In this document: positions 22,943 to 35,430 of the stretch, in pieces
Layout: every line of letters begins with the position of its first letter
Position numbering within the stretch: the stretch's first letter is position 1
NCBI GenBank assembly: GCA_032622095.1
Contig: CP136067.1
Location: forward strand, 80,256,705 to 80,320,704
Direction: 5' to 3'
Source of the DNA: Siphonodentalium dalli
Lineage: Eukaryota; Mollusca; Scaphopoda; Gadilida; Siphonodentaliidae
DNA: 64,000 bases
The notes under the pieces: generated by a model
Databases searched by the model: none
Seen by the model: the letters and a program-made list of their open reading frames with translations, nothing else
What the model was told of the DNA's origin: nothing
Made by a program: the position numbers and the translations under genes

Positions 22943-23839
22943 GAAGTATTTATTTATTTACAGCTGCGTACTTCAAACGTTAAAGCATGAAACATGAACA
23001 TCATAAACACATTAGTTCGAAAAGATAAAAGACGACAATTGTGTTTTACATAGAGATGTATCAATCAATCTAGTTTATCATATCTTCTTGAAGATCAGTA
23101 GAGATGTTTTAAAGATATGTCCAGGTGCTCCGCTGTTCTGGTGCTATATACTGGCTAATCATTGTTTAAAAGAAATGATGTTATGCAAGTATAGCAGTAA
23201 CATGTGCCCGACACGGCGAGATTTTGAGTTATTTATGTTAGGCGATGAGTCTGTTCTAAAAAATGAAAGAAATCCTCTGCATCGGGAAGATATACCCTTG
23301 TCAGATGTCACTATTGGAGGATCATGAAAAGTCATGTACTACAGACTGCGTTTTCCTTTATCTCAGAAGTAACCATTTGACTGCACACTGTGACCACTAT
23401 TTTTGAACAGGCCTGCTCTACATTTCCATACCTCTTGGCAATTGTAACTTTTTGTGTGGAAACTATATTGAATGGGACAGACTCAATCGTGTTATAATAT
23501 ATACATGAGCCATTATAATATGCAATCCTCTGACGATTCAAGGTCCCTCAGTTTGAATGTAATCTTAAATAGATTGATATAAATATACTTTTAATTCTTT
23601 CTTCTATGTATCTGTGTTGCTAGACCATTATAGGAATGCCCTGATTTCCATCCCCATATAAATATGACAGTTGTGAAGATATAATTGTTCAAGTGACTTA
23701 ATTCGGTCACCATCTGTCGAGATTATGAAATTGGAATGCCAAAAACTCCTTAGAACGACATGGAGATGGCCTTGGAGATGACTATATATATAACTTTGTT
23801 GGCTATCGGAGAATTGAACAATCTTATAAATGCTAGTGA
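22943..23839. other. Unannotated stretch
   Basis: Nothing recognised. A plus frame at 23088-23327 has no family resemblance. Confidence 0.4.
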
Positions 23840-25600
23840 ATCTCCTCTCGCAATCCATGACCCAAACGACCCCAAATGTGATTTAATTCATCATATCATT
23901 TGAGAAGAACGTGCATGAATTTGGTGGAATCAGTGCTAAATACATTTGTATCAACTTTGGTGCAACTCCCCTCATGCATGACTTTAACCGCGCCACTTTT
24001 GTCATATTTAAACCACGTCTATTAGACTCATGCATGCATTATATAAGAGAGATGATTAGATATCAGTTTGGTGGTAATCCGCAACTAAACAAATTCTTAT
24101 CATAGTTATTACCCACCCCCCCCCACCATCTCTCATGCACCCAAACGGCACCAATTTCTCGTATTTAAATCACACGTTTATATTCCTCGTATCATGGAGA
24201 AGAATAATATATCAATTTGGTCGATAGGCCCTCCCCCGACACCAACAACGTCACTTTAGAAAATTTTAACCCGCACCATTATCTTACTCGTAAAAAGTTA
24301 CCCCTGTTAGATCGCCTTGGTGCCATCACGATTGTACCCTTAAAGTTATATATAGAACACACAAACAGATATTCGCAAATATTTGATTCATTGTATCATT
24401 TGAGAAGAATGTGTATGAGTTTGATGGTAATTGACAATAAACATATTTTTATAAGTTTTTGGTGACCCTCCCGTCCCTATTTCGGACTCAAGCGGCGCCA
24501 CTTTTGACACCATTAAACCACACACTTAGACTCATTATAGAGATGAATATATATAAAATTTATGAAAATTGGCGAGTATACAAATTCGTATACAATTTAG
24601 GGTCACCCTTGCACATCTCTCACACAAAAGGCACCAATTTGGCGCATTTAAACCACACGATTAGATTATTCGTATCACGGAGAAGAATGTGTATCAATCA
24701 GGTGGAAATCGGCGCTGAACATATTGTTTATCACTGTTTGTGTCCCTCTCACCCTCCAGGCACCGCTGACTCGAATGGCCCAATTTTTGACATCTTTAAA
24801 CCACACAATTAGACTCCTGATATCATGGAGATTATTATTTGTAAGTTTGGTGCTAATCCGCGACTAAACAAATTTTTATCAAATGTAGTGCCCACCCACA
24901 CCACCCCCATCTCTCACCAATATGACGTCTTTAAAATCACACGATTAGATTCCTCATATCATGGATAAGAATGTGTATCAATTTTGTGGAAATTGGAGCT
25001 AAAAATATTGTGTATCAATTTTGGTGCCCCTCTCCCTTTCAGTGCACCCCTGACTCGAATGACGCCACTTTTGACAGCTTTAAGCCACGCCATTAGACAC
25101 CTCATACCATGGGGATGAATTTGTATAAGTTTCGTGGCAATCGGCGACTAAACCAATTCTTATCAGATTTAGTACCCACCCACCGCCCCCTCCAAATCTC
25201 TCATCCCAACGACACCAATTTGGCGTCTTTAAATCACACAATAAGATTCCTTGGAGAAGATCTCAGAAGAATGTGCATCAATTTGGTGGAATTCGGCGCA
25301 AACAAATTTTGGATCAATTTTGGTGCCCCTCTCCCCTTCCGGGCATCCCTGATGCGAACGGCGCGACTTTTGACACATTTAAACCACACCATATTATGGG
25401 GATGATTATATATAAGTTTGGTGGCAATCGGCGACAAATGATTTTTCTGCCCTCCCCCTTTTCTGCCCCTGACAACAACGGCTCACTTTAGAAAATTCTA
25501 ACCTTCGCCATTATCTTTCTCGTAAAAAGTCACCCCTCTTAGACCCCTTTTGTGTCATCTAGGTGGTCCCCTGTGAATTTCTATAGAACACAGACAGACA
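23840..25600. repeat. Diverged tandem array of two alternating half-units
   Basis: The same phrases recur with drift: AATGTGTATCAATTTGGTGG, ATTTTGGTGCCCCTCTCCC, GGCGCCACTTTTGACA, TTTAAACCACACGATTAGA, TCATATCATGGAGAAG and GCGACTAAACAAATTCTTAT. Two related half-units alternate (a GGCGCCACTTTTGACA type and a GACACCAATTTGGCGT type), giving a compound period of about 300 bp and five to six compound copies. It ends in a CAGA microsatellite at about 25590. Open frames inside come from the repeat. Plausibly the interior of an old element with tandem units. Confidence 0.75.
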
Positions 25601-25645
25601 GACAGACAGACATTCGCACATATAGATATAGATATATATATATAC
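25590..25645. repeat. CAGA and TATAGA microsatellites
   Basis: Five CAGA units followed by a TATAGATATA run. Confidence 0.9.
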
Positions 25646-27120
25646 TGAATGTCAGTTAACAGAGGTGTGGTATATTTATATTTCATTACGCGCTCCGCGT
25701 GTATACTAATGTACAAATTCCTGTTTCGCCTGGGCGCTGCCATAGCGCATGTGGGTTCTATTTATAGAATGTTAATTATTGGGACACATTAAAAGTTGTA
25801 GTGCTACCCCGAGTCGAGCCGTAGTGCGACCCGAGGCCGAGCCCGGTAAAGGGTGTAGTTGAGAATTTCAATTTCGTTTATTGGCGTTTACATTATGTCA
25901 ATAATGTTGATTTTTGGTTTGTGATAAGCTATCCCAATTACAAATAACAGAAATGAAAAAGATTCTATAATTACAATCATGGGTATATACTATATGATAT
26001 TGAGCGCGTTACCATTTCTGACTATGGTTTTCTTGTAATTCAATACCATCCATTTTCATCACTTTCCTCAATAGTAGTAATAGCCATGATATCCTGTGAT
26101 AATATATTACTCTTTTGTCCGGCACAGTGATGCCTGAACGCGGTTGGTGTGTGAATTATTGTCACTGGCAATCGATATAACCCGACTAACTGTACGAGAT
26201 CCGAAACATGGATATAAAGGGCTAAACATGACCATTGTAGCCATTAAATGCCACAATTTGTCGTCATTGAAGTTGCGCGCCAGCCTTTTATTTCAAACAA
26301 CGTGGTATGAATTATGCGCATACATATATACCACCTGAAAATTACATGAATTACACGTACAAAAAAAGGAGCTACGTACGTCACACCATCATATATGGCG
26401 ACTGGGTCGACAACACTGCAAATATAATTATTCATAATTTTCATATATGTCCACACACAGAGGTTAACACATGGCAGTTTCCAATAGTATAACGATCATT
26501 CTTAGAACCCAGACGGTTCTGAAGCCCCAAGAGAATCGTATAATTCTCTTAGTTTCGCCGTCTCGTGACAGGGATAAGTCCTGTATAGACGCTTATAGTA
26601 TGTCGTCTATACCTTTAACTACGTAAATCAATCTTCCCTTGACATGACAATACTAGCTCTATTAATTCCTTGTTTGGTATACCGGCCGCTCTGGGTATTG
26701 ACCGTCTTATTACTCTGCTAAATGAGAATACGAATAGTCATTTCGTATTCCCAGTTGAAAAGTTCCGGACATATAAATTACGTCTCATGTTCGGAGATGT
26801 CCGCACATTTCGATTATATAGTTGACTCCAAACAGATTGCGGTCCAAGATGGTGTCGTACATTATGAACCGCCGTCTTTGATGAACTTGGTAAGAAAACC
26901 GACCGCTCTCGAATTGAGCAGCTTGGTAATCCATTTGTGAGTGCAATGAACGGTGTAGATGTTAATATTTGACACATGTTTGTTAAAATTGATAAGAAGA
27001 TGTTGCCTTTCTCCTCCCTATATAGTTCAGTTAAAATCCCTATATACAATTACTCCCCCGCGAAGAAACACATTTGAATGACATTAAAACAAATCATCGG
27101 TGAATACTTTAGGCATTCTT
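25646..27120. other. Unannotated stretch
   Basis: No gene supported. Frames at 26722-27049 have no family resemblance. Confidence 0.4.
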
Positions 27121-27346
27121 TTAAAGGATCACAGGTCCCTGGCACTTATATATATATGTCTTTGGGTGTTTGGGGTCTATTGTGCCAGGGACCTGTGATA
27201 AGGATGGCCTTCGCAATGGGCATTGCTGTTTAAAACGTAACAGAAAGAATATTAAAATATAGACAGATTTTGTGTTTATACCAATAAAATATCGCATAAA
27301 GAGCATGTTATTGTCAAAATCGTACGCATTTTTAGTAAACAAAAGG
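27121..27346 (-). repeat. Family D repeat interrupted by a hairpin
   Basis: Minus-strand copy of the 46342-46831 right end: TTAAAGGA, then GGATGGCCTTCGCAATGGGC, then GTAACAGAAAGAATAT. A hairpin of about 72 bases is inserted after the first few bases. Confidence 0.65.
27128..27199. repeat. Perfect 18-bp inverted repeat (hairpin insertion)
   Basis: ATCACAGGTCCCTGGCAC and GTGCCAGGGACCTGTGAT flank a 36-base AT-rich spacer. The other family D copies lack it, so it is a likely small insertion. A short AAGGAT lies on both sides. Confidence 0.85.
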
Positions 27347-27534
27347 TATATTATGATACAGTATATTACGTAAAGATTGTGCGATACGCAATACACTCAA
27401 CACAGCTGAGACCACACAAATGAACTTTGGTTAAAATTGACACCATATTCTTGACAACTTGCCGATATAGCGACCGCTAATCATCGCATTTCAAGCTTTC
27501 GGCGTTGAGTGGGTCACCGTAAATCACTCTCCCC

Positions 27535-28125
27535 GAAAACAAAACCGGTGTTGAGTGTTTTGAGATTGACTATTTCGAGTAACAGGAACGGAACCAGGAA
27601 TTCACAGAAACAGCTTCCGAGTAACAGGAACAGGAACAGATATATAAGCTCAATTTTCTCTCGTTTTACGCAATGAAACAATACACATTATACACCATTC
27701 GAAAACATAGCTTCTCCCCTTCATGAATATTGCAACATTTAAATACTACTTTGAGAATTAAGCGTCTAATTGGCAACGAACCTCGAGCGATGAATCGACA
27801 ATTGACATAACGTACATTTTTCTAAGTAACAGGAACAGGAACAGAGATATAAACTTAACTTTCTCGTGTTGTACGCAATGATACAATACATATTATACCT
27901 CATTCGAAAGCATACCTCTCCCCTTCATGAATATTACAACATTTAAACACTACTTTTAGAATAAGGTATAATATGTATTGTTTCATTGCGTAAACGCGAG
28001 AAAATAGAGCTTATATAATTATCTGTTCCTGTTCCTGTTACTCGGAATAGTCACCCTGTTACTCAGAAGCTGTCCCTGTTCCTGGTTCCGTTCCTAGCTA
28101 GCTGTCACTCGAGATAGACAATCCT
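27535..28125. repeat. Composite direct and inverted repeats with GAGTAACAGGAACAGGAACA
   Basis: Two direct copies of about 155 bp (from about 27617 and 27823) share AACAGGAACAGGAACAGA, the ACGCAATGA core and CTCCCCTTCATGAATATT. A third, inverted copy at about 27963-28120 reads ATTGTTTCATTGCGTAAA and CTGTTCCTGTTCCTGTTACT. The outer parts pair as a long inverted repeat. Probably a non-autonomous element with partial duplication. Confidence 0.7.
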
Positions 28126-28464
28126 CGTGCATTCAGGCCGAGAAAATGATTTATTGTACTGGCGCCGATCATGTTTTACTCCTGTGCATTGCACGTCTCT
28201 TCGGGCGATGGAATTATATCACTCATTGTGCCAGACCGCGGCCTGGATGAACACCCAGCAAAATGTGATACATGCGATGGCATGCAAAACGTGTTTGAAC
28301 TAGCGCAAAGGGGCTGACATTGAAACGACATAGAGCGGAAGTGAAATTGCCGAACTGCATGGCTGGAGAGATATCTCTCGGATAACCAAATCGACTTTTA
28401 AAAATAAAACAACAAACTATGTTCAACCGATTGTCATTTAGAGAAGTAATCTTGTAACATGTAG

Positions 28465-29170
28465 CTAAAATTGCATTTGGATCATCACCGAGGAAGGCAT
28501 GTGGCCGAAAGCTTCGATATTGATTCCCCCTCGGTAAATCCTTTCTGCATGGATGGGTGTTTTTACTGCATTGTTGTTTCTCAGTAGCTGAAGCATCACG
28601 GCGGTCTTTCCAATCGTTATGTTCCTGTACGAATTTGGGTCGTCTTTCGGTTTGCCACCTTTCTTATATATAGGACATACTGATCCGCCCTTCATGCAGT
28701 CTGGACTCCTGGCTTCTTTTGAAAGATTATGTTGCAGAGGTAGGATATTAAGTCTTCTCCTTCAAACTTCAATTGTTGCATGGTGATGCCATCTTCATCT
28801 GGAGCTTTGCCGGATTGGAAAGATTTGATACATTGCAATAACTCGTCTGGGTTTGTTGGGTGAATGCTTTCCGATTTCCACAAGGGTCTGTGTTATATTC
28901 TGTGTCTGTTTCCACAAGTTGATTGTAATGTTCGATAAAGTTGCTCGATTCCAAGTAAGAGGCCCAACCGTTGGTTAAATATTCATTGGTTTTGAGGACG
29001 TCGCCCTTGACACTCAGGAGGTTGTACCACTGGCTTTAGGGTAATTTTGGGCTCTGATAATGCGATAGAAGGCTTTGACATCTGTGTCCCTTAATTCCAT
29101 GACCTCCATTAGCTTATTGGATCTAACACGGGCGTGGTGTCTCCTTTTGAGGCTGCGTAGTTGTTTTTTC
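28465..29170 (-). pseudogene. LINE reverse transcriptase remnant
   Basis: Three overlapping minus-strand frames can be read in order. KKKQLRSLKRRHHARVRS then DVKAFYRII (about 29170-29050) is the linker between endonuclease and RT. GKAPDEDGITMQQLKFEG (about 28830-28760) is an early RT-finger block. KGGSVCPIYKKGGKPKDDP then NSYRNITI (about 28690-28610) is the next RT block. These are typical non-LTR retrotransposon motifs. The catalytic FADD box is absent, frames shift at least twice and stops intervene. It is a dead internal fragment. The clade is uncertain. Confidence 0.8.
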
Positions 29171-29199
29171 TTCAGTGATATTAGTGACAGGGCGTATTC

Positions 29200-29312
29200 A
29201 TTTGTAGGAAATATTCAAATAATAGGGCGTTTGTTGAATTTATCGGGACAATTCCTGATGGAACTACTCGTCAATGAGTGTTTAGTAAATAAAGAGTTGT
29301 CAGGGTTTTCCC
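29200..29312. mobile_element. Family A MITE fragment
   Basis: GGAAATATTCAAATAATAGG, GTTTGTTGAATTTATC, then CTCGTCAATGAGTGTTTAGT match the family A right half. Confidence 0.6.
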
Positions 29313-30080
29313 CCATATAACTCGAATTCAGTTTCGAATTCGCCATGAGAAGGTGTGATCCGCACCAATACAATTAAGTATTATCGGAGTGTGAATGATA
29401 TATAATTATGGAGTTCGAGCTATATAGTACCGGTATACAGAATGGTTCACGATTCACAATCCTGGGGTTTAAGAGCAGTATGGATCAGTTTGTAAGAGTT
29501 CGCTAAATTTCAAAATGAATGCTCGAACTTGATGGGTGTCCCAAACTCGAAAGCTCCTTACACATAACGTGATTTATTACAATCGTACAATACATGCTTT
29601 CAATAGAGAGAAATTGCACACAGAAGTATCCCCGCAGTCCAATCACATACAATTTGCTCTCATTTATCACGCTTATCGGTGACAATAGCGGCGATAAAGA
29701 CAAAATTCATTCATTCTCTGAGCTACTTGACTAAAATGAGATGGCGAAGCAGTTGTTTCTGTGGTTGGGAGATCACTAATTGAACAGACAGACGGAATTT
29801 TATGCCGACCACACATTGCTGTTGAATGATGGAATACATGTACCTGTACACATGCAATTACAATGTATTCAATGTGTATATATAGTGTCTCACATCGTGA
29901 ATTGAGATATCTTATGTTCTCCAACATTTAGCCAGTTTACTGAATCTTTACTGAATGGATTTTCCCATTAAGTTATAAAAAATATTCATTAAAGGTCTAA
30001 CCGTCTAATATTTATCCGCAGGGATGCTCAGGAATTATAAGACAGGCAAACAGACAATACAATATCAGAAGTATTTACTA
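29313..30080. other. Unannotated stretch
   Basis: Nothing recognised. Confidence 0.4.
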
Positions 30081-30082
30081 AT

Positions 30083-30165
30083 TGTTGGGAATTGTTTAGA
30101 TATTAAGTTCAACAATTTCCAAAGGGAACTACTCATTAATGAGTATTTAGTACAGTATGTTCTCT
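30083..30165. mobile_element. Family A MITE fragment
   Basis: TGTTTAGATATTAAGTTCAACA followed by ACTACTCATTAATGAGTATT and TTAGTACAG, a short internal-deletion derivative of family A. Confidence 0.55.
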
Positions 30166-31394
30166 TTTAGAAGCCACATCAGATTCGATATTTGCATATA
30201 AAATAGGCCTAATCGTTATTCCGTCCGCACCCCGAAATCCGGCACGTTATGTGTTCTTTTGCAAATTTATCTCTTTTCTTCGCAGTGCTGCATGGATAAA
30301 ATAATACATGCTTTGCTCTGGTATTTCTTTCCTTACAATATTTCTCCCTTATACAGAACACTTTGCGAGGGACATAGATAGATGGCCTTATTTTGTGGAT
30401 GGGTTTTCCATCCATTCTCGAAGTTCCAGCGGCACCCACATTGAATCAGTGGTGCCTCAAGCTTTCCAATGGCTGAAAAGTGCCGCAGAGCCATGAGTTC
30501 GCTAAACTTTAAGCCCCTGTGTTTCTGCCTTTTGCAAAGAATGCATGTATTGCCCGTTTTTGATTAATTGGACAGACTGCAGATAGAAAATATATATAAT
30601 AAAAACAGAGACTGTACGACCATTTGATCATCTAGCCGGGACTGGTCATCACCTGAGAAAAACCCTGCTGTGCATATATATACATCTTTGTCGAATATAT
30701 ACTGATGAAGTTAACCTCGGCCTATACGTGTATGGATGCTGAACTTACTGGTATTTCGTCCCCATGATTATTTATAAACTTCACAACATTTGTCTGCCTT
30801 ATTCCGCTATTTTCAGTTTTCATCAAACTTTTGGGGTGGGTCCCCATTTCCCTTTTAAAAAACTTGCGTTGGAGGGGTGGGTGTATGTGATCAGATAGGA
30901 AAATAACTCGCGTTCCCAGGGCGGTGGGTCACAAAAATTACAACCGTGTATCCTGGAATGTTGGGAATTTTCCATGATTCCATCCCAATGGCAACTTTAA
31001 CTTCAAATTTGACTGGAAGGAGGAAAACTCTTAAAATCTTGAAGCAACTCCAACAACCCATCCGTCGCTCCGTTCCTATCTTTGCATACTATTATATCCT
31101 AAAACTTATTGAATTGCAAATGCAGTGCCAACTGGCAAATTTCTGCATGAAAACTATAATTGGGAGTTGACTTCAGACTGACGTCCAGGGGATTGGAAAC
31201 CCTACAGGGTTCTCTACGAGAATCGACAAACGCTTCTATCTCTATTTGTAATCGATGGGACACCCGACGCGTCGGTATTTGGTATGCATCCTTAATTTAA
31301 TAATCAAAATGGATTAGCGCAGTGATGGAACACGTGTCACATTGTTTATTCTGTGAGAATTTAATTGCATCCTTATTCTAATAACCCTTCATTT
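30166..31394. other. Unannotated stretch
   Basis: No gene supported. Opposing frames at 30209-30496 are unrecognised. Confidence 0.4.
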
Positions 31395-32487
31395 GTAGAG
31401 TCGCATGTGGGATGTGTAATTGTAGTCACCTGTAGGAGGCGTAATTGTAGAGTCGCATGTGGGATGTGTAATTGTAGTCACCTGTATGAGGCGTAATTGC
31501 AGAGTCGCATGTGGGATGTGTAATTGTAGTCACCTGTAGGAGGCGTAATTGTAGAGTCGCATGTGGGATGTGTAATTGTAGTCACCTGTAGGAGGCGTAA
31601 TTGTAGAGTCGCATGTAGGATGTGTAATTGTAGTCACCTGCAGGAGGCGTAATTGTAGAGTCAGTTGTATGAGGTGTAATTGTAGAGCTATATGAGGTGT
31701 AATTGTAGAGTCAGCTGTATGATATGTAATTGTAGTCAGCTATATGAGGTTTAATTGTAGAGTCAGCTGTATGAGGTGTAATTGTAGATTCAGCTGTATG
31801 AGGTGTAATTGTAGTCAGCTATATGAGGTTTAATTGTAGAGTCAGCTATATGAGGTGTAATTGTAGTCAGCTCTATGAGGTGTAATTGTAGAGTCAGCTG
31901 TATGATATGTAATTGTAGTCAGCTATATGAGGTTTAATTGTAGAGTCAGCTGTATGAGGTGTAATTGTAGATTCAGCTGTATGAGGTGTAATTGTAGTCA
32001 GCTATATGAGGTTTAATTGTAGAGTCGGCTATATGAGGTGTAATTGTAGTCAGCTGTATGAGGTGTAATTGTAGAGTCAGTTGCAGGAGGTGTAATTGTA
32101 GAGTCAGCTGTACGAGGTGTAATTGTAGAGTCAGCTGTATGAGGTGTAATTGTAGAGTCAGCTGTATGAGGTGTAATTGTAGAGTCAGCTATATGAGGTG
32201 TAATTGTAGTCAGCTGTGTGAGGTGTAGTTGTAGGGTCAGCTGCAGGATGTGTAATTGCAGAGTCAGCTGTATGAGGTGTAATTGTATTCAGCTGTATGA
32301 TGTGTAATTGTAGAGTCAGTTGTATGAGGTGTAATTGTAGAGTCACATGTATGAGGTATAATTGTAGAGTCGCATTTATGAGGTGTAATTGTAGAGTCAA
32401 CTGAACGAGGTGTAATTGTAGTCACCTGTAGAGTCAGCTGTATGAGGCGTAAATCTAGATTCAGCTGTATGATGTGTAATTGTAGGA
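31395..32487. repeat. Minisatellite, 27-bp unit with higher-order structure
   Basis: About 1.1 kb built on TGTAATTGTAGAGTCAGCTG plus TATGAGG. The first 250 bp form a higher-order repeat of about 52 bp (GAGTCGCATGTGGGATGTG alternating with GTCACCTGTAGGAGGCG). The rest is a more irregular 23-27-bp register in which the AGA of GTAGAGTCAGC is often missing. Long minus-strand frames here are artefacts of the repeat. Confidence 0.95.
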
Positions 32488-33034
32488 TAAGTAATGCTTT
32501 ATGCCTTTTTAACAAATCAACATCCTTAAAAGAAGCTGCAAAATGTATATATTTACATCGTTGACTGAGATACGACAGTATTGCTCGCTCTGGGGCGGCG
32601 ACGGAAAATATAGTCCCCTCATTTGCCTCTTTGTTTTTGCGTCTATCATTGTTAGTGCAACGAAGTTGGACAATAATTTAAATTTAATAAACAAAGCAAT
32701 CATTTTGTATTTTCTGGTGTTGGTGTCATACGCGGCTTTTCGAACAAGTCTTAATCCACCTGAATCAATGTAAAGACGCGTGGTCATTTTGTTGGCGCGA
32801 TGCCAAGTGATATGTAACTAGTGGGAGATAAGGAAATATATAATGGCTTTTAAACGATATATATTGTCGAATTAAGATTTCCATTGGGATTTTTGCAAAC
32901 CAACACCATATACCATAAATCTGAATAATACCATTAGTATGTCGTTTAGATAAACCGACAACAAATGGACAGACGTTCTACGTACGTAAAAGTTTATTGT
33001 TATTTAACAAGCAGCAAAGTTGGTAAGGTGCATG
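32488..33034. other. Unannotated stretch
   Basis: Nothing recognised. Confidence 0.4.
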
Positions 33035-33478
33035 GCGCATAAGGCATTAGCGATGGAGAAGCTGGCATTAATCCATATAAGGCATTAGCGATGGAGAAGC
33101 TGGTACTAATATATATAAGGCATTAGCGATAGGGAAGCTGGTACTAATCCATGTACGGCATTAGCGATAGAGAAGCTGGTACTAATCCATATACGGCATT
33201 AGCGATGGAGAAGCTGGTACTAATCCATATAAGGCATTAGCGATGGAGAAGCTGGTACTAATCAATATAAGGCATTATCGATGGAGAAGCTGGTACTAAT
33301 CCATATAAGAGATTAGCGATGGAGAAGCTGGTACTAATCCATATAAGGCATTAGCGATGGAGAAGCTGGTACTAATCCATATAAGGCATTAGCGATGGAG
33401 AAGCTGGTACTAATCAATATAAGGAATTAGCGATGGAGAAGCTGGTACTAATCCATATAAGGCATTATCGACGGAGAT
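33035..33478. repeat. Minisatellite, 38-bp unit
   Basis: About twelve copies of AAGGCATTAGCGATGGAGAA plus GCTGGTACTAATCCATAT, highly similar to one another. There are no unique spacers, so this is not a CRISPR array. Confidence 0.95.
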
Positions 33479-33668
33479 ATGTTTGTTTACATAACCAAGG
33501 GTTCAAACGTGACAATAACATGCAATTTACGCGATATTTATGATTGGTATAAGAACAATATCTGTCTATTATATATTATTCTTTCTGTTTATGGCGGTTT
33601 TAGTGGATGTGACTATTTTAACACCTATATATATATATATACCCACAAGGAAGGCCGCCCGTATCTCT
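33479..33668 (+). repeat. Family D fragment abutting the 38-bp array
   Basis: TTTGTTTACATAACCAAGG, GTGACAATAACATGCA, CTTTCTGTTTATGGCGG and AAGGCCGCCCGTATC match 2366-2537 and 46655-46831. The array joins it directly on the left. Confidence 0.8.
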
Positions 33669-34527
33669 AACTTTGCGGATAACGTACGATTACTTTGAAT
33701 TGAAGTTATTTTGTGAGCTTAGTGCATGGCGCGATCCTCCAACATGCAGGAAAGTTGAATCTAATGTCAAAGATAAGTGAATTATTTTCCTTCTTTTACA
33801 ATTAAAGTGCAAATTGTCGCGCTTTTATGTATCGGCTGGTAAAACTGTTTTCCGTTCAAGCTATTCCACCGACTTAATAGGAATATCCTTACATGGCGGA
33901 ACAGTTTGTAGTTAATTTCATATATATCGACAAACAAATTAATGGTAGTTGTTTAACATATTAGCGTTCTTAAAATTGACAATATCTGCACTCGACCTGG
34001 AATGTCTCCACTCGACCTGGAATGTCACACTCGGCCCTCGGGCGAGTCTCGAGTGGGCAACAAATCCCCGTGGGTCGCGACAGGAAGGGTGATATAATCG
34101 AAAAGAGCTCCCTAAATTCGGATGTAATGTACAATATGTTAAAATAAATAAGTAATGTCCTGGTTGTATTGAGCTGTTTTCTATTTTCTATCATGCACTT
34201 GGTGATACTTCTAGGTCACGCATGTTCCTTATCTCGGCTCAACATATATTTTAACCTATTTATCACACAAATCATCGATAAACCGTATAGAAATGGAACT
34301 AGTAGCAGAACGTGTGGACACTTATACATGAATTGTCGAATAACTATGTGCACTCAAGGGAACATTAAATTGTGCTGGAAAATTCTATATCTAAATTGAG
34401 AAAAGTCCCAGATGGAGTCACCAAGGGTACTTTGCACACTCGGCAATCTACTGTGTTTAATATACGTTAACGACGACATCACATGGGATATAATATAAAG
34501 TCAAACTGTTTGCGAGCGGCACATCGC
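33669..34527. other. Unannotated stretch with an 18-bp duplication
   Basis: CACTCGACCTGGAATGTC occurs twice in tandem at about 33991-34026. No gene recognised. Confidence 0.45.
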
Positions 34528-34926
34528 TTAACCCTTTACCCAACAGAAGGGCCCTGTGCCAATGCATTCTCTTATATATGCGAGTCGACCATAGGTCGCC
34601 TCGCATATATAAGAGAATGCATTGGCTTAACACATTAAAAATTATAAAATTGTTAAAGAATGTAAGAAAAAATGGTAAAAAGTGTTAAAAAAAGTTTTGT
34701 TTAGGCCAATGCATTCTCTTATATATGCGAGGCGACCTATGGTCGACTCGCATATATAAGAGAATGCATTGGCACAGGGCATAACTGTAACTATCACAAT
34801 GTGGTCGAGGAGCCGGTTCCAATGATATCCATATTTGTATGGTTCTATTGAGACAGACCGAAGATATTTTAGGCTGTTGAAGCTTTATTTGGCCGGTTTT
34901 GGCCGTTTTGTTGGGTAAAGGGTTAA
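34528..34926. mobile_element. TTAA element with paired, mutually inverted hairpins
   Basis: Ends are TTAACCCTTTACCCAACA and TGTTGGGTAAAGGGTTAA, perfect over 18 bases, with TTAA at 34528-34531 and 34923-34926. Inside are two hairpins (34559-34625 and 34705-34772). Each folds through GCATTCTCTTATATATGCGA and TCGCATATATAAGAGAATGC, with a loop based on GTCGACCATAGGTCGC. The second hairpin is the exact reverse complement of the first over its core. No protein. piggyBac-like termini. Confidence 0.9.
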
Positions 34927-35265
34927 TAACCGTTGAAAAAAATCATTCCCACTGTATATAAAAGCAACTATCGATAATATAATAAATTGTGACACTGACA
35001 ATATAAATACACCGATTAGTGTGTCCACTAAAAAGGGAAATGTGATATGTACAACAATGGCACGTGGAAGTTCACTTCATATAAAAGCCGTATAGAGGCC
35101 TCGTACGATTTCATACCGAATTAGTCGGAATTCTTCTTAATAAATTTTCCAATCAGCGGGCATATATTTAGAGTTTCATTCTCAAATAAGATATATAATT
35201 TATAACATATATCACAAAGAGCCAAGCCAATACAACTGGCTTTAAAGATACATACTCCGATTTAA

Positions 35266-35430
35266 TTATAATTTCTTCGGCTTCGGGGATAAACATTATT
35301 TGATTCGAGTCAAGGACCCCACCCCCATCAAAGCCAGAGTTAACATATTTTGATTTATTAAATCTGTTATTTTTCATCACCTCGAATATTTGGCGGCCTG
35401 GCAAAAATTCGATGATTTCTTCCAGAAATA
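35266..35430 (+). mobile_element. Family C MITE fragment (left arm)
   Basis: TTCTTCGGCTTCGGGGATAA, TTTGATTCGAGTCAAGGA and TGTTATTTTTCATCACC follow the left arm of the family C copies at 1309 and 5735. Confidence 0.7.

Noticed and set aside
31395-32515. Minus-strand open frames of 70-80 codons
   Set aside because: They are translations of the 27-bp minisatellite, with a repeating LHLI/LTLQLHLI pattern, not genes.
33035-33478. Possible CRISPR-like array of direct repeats
   Set aside because: Units are contiguous and nearly identical with no unique spacers, and the sequence is animal nuclear DNA. It is a minisatellite, as are 42205-42612 and 31395-32487.
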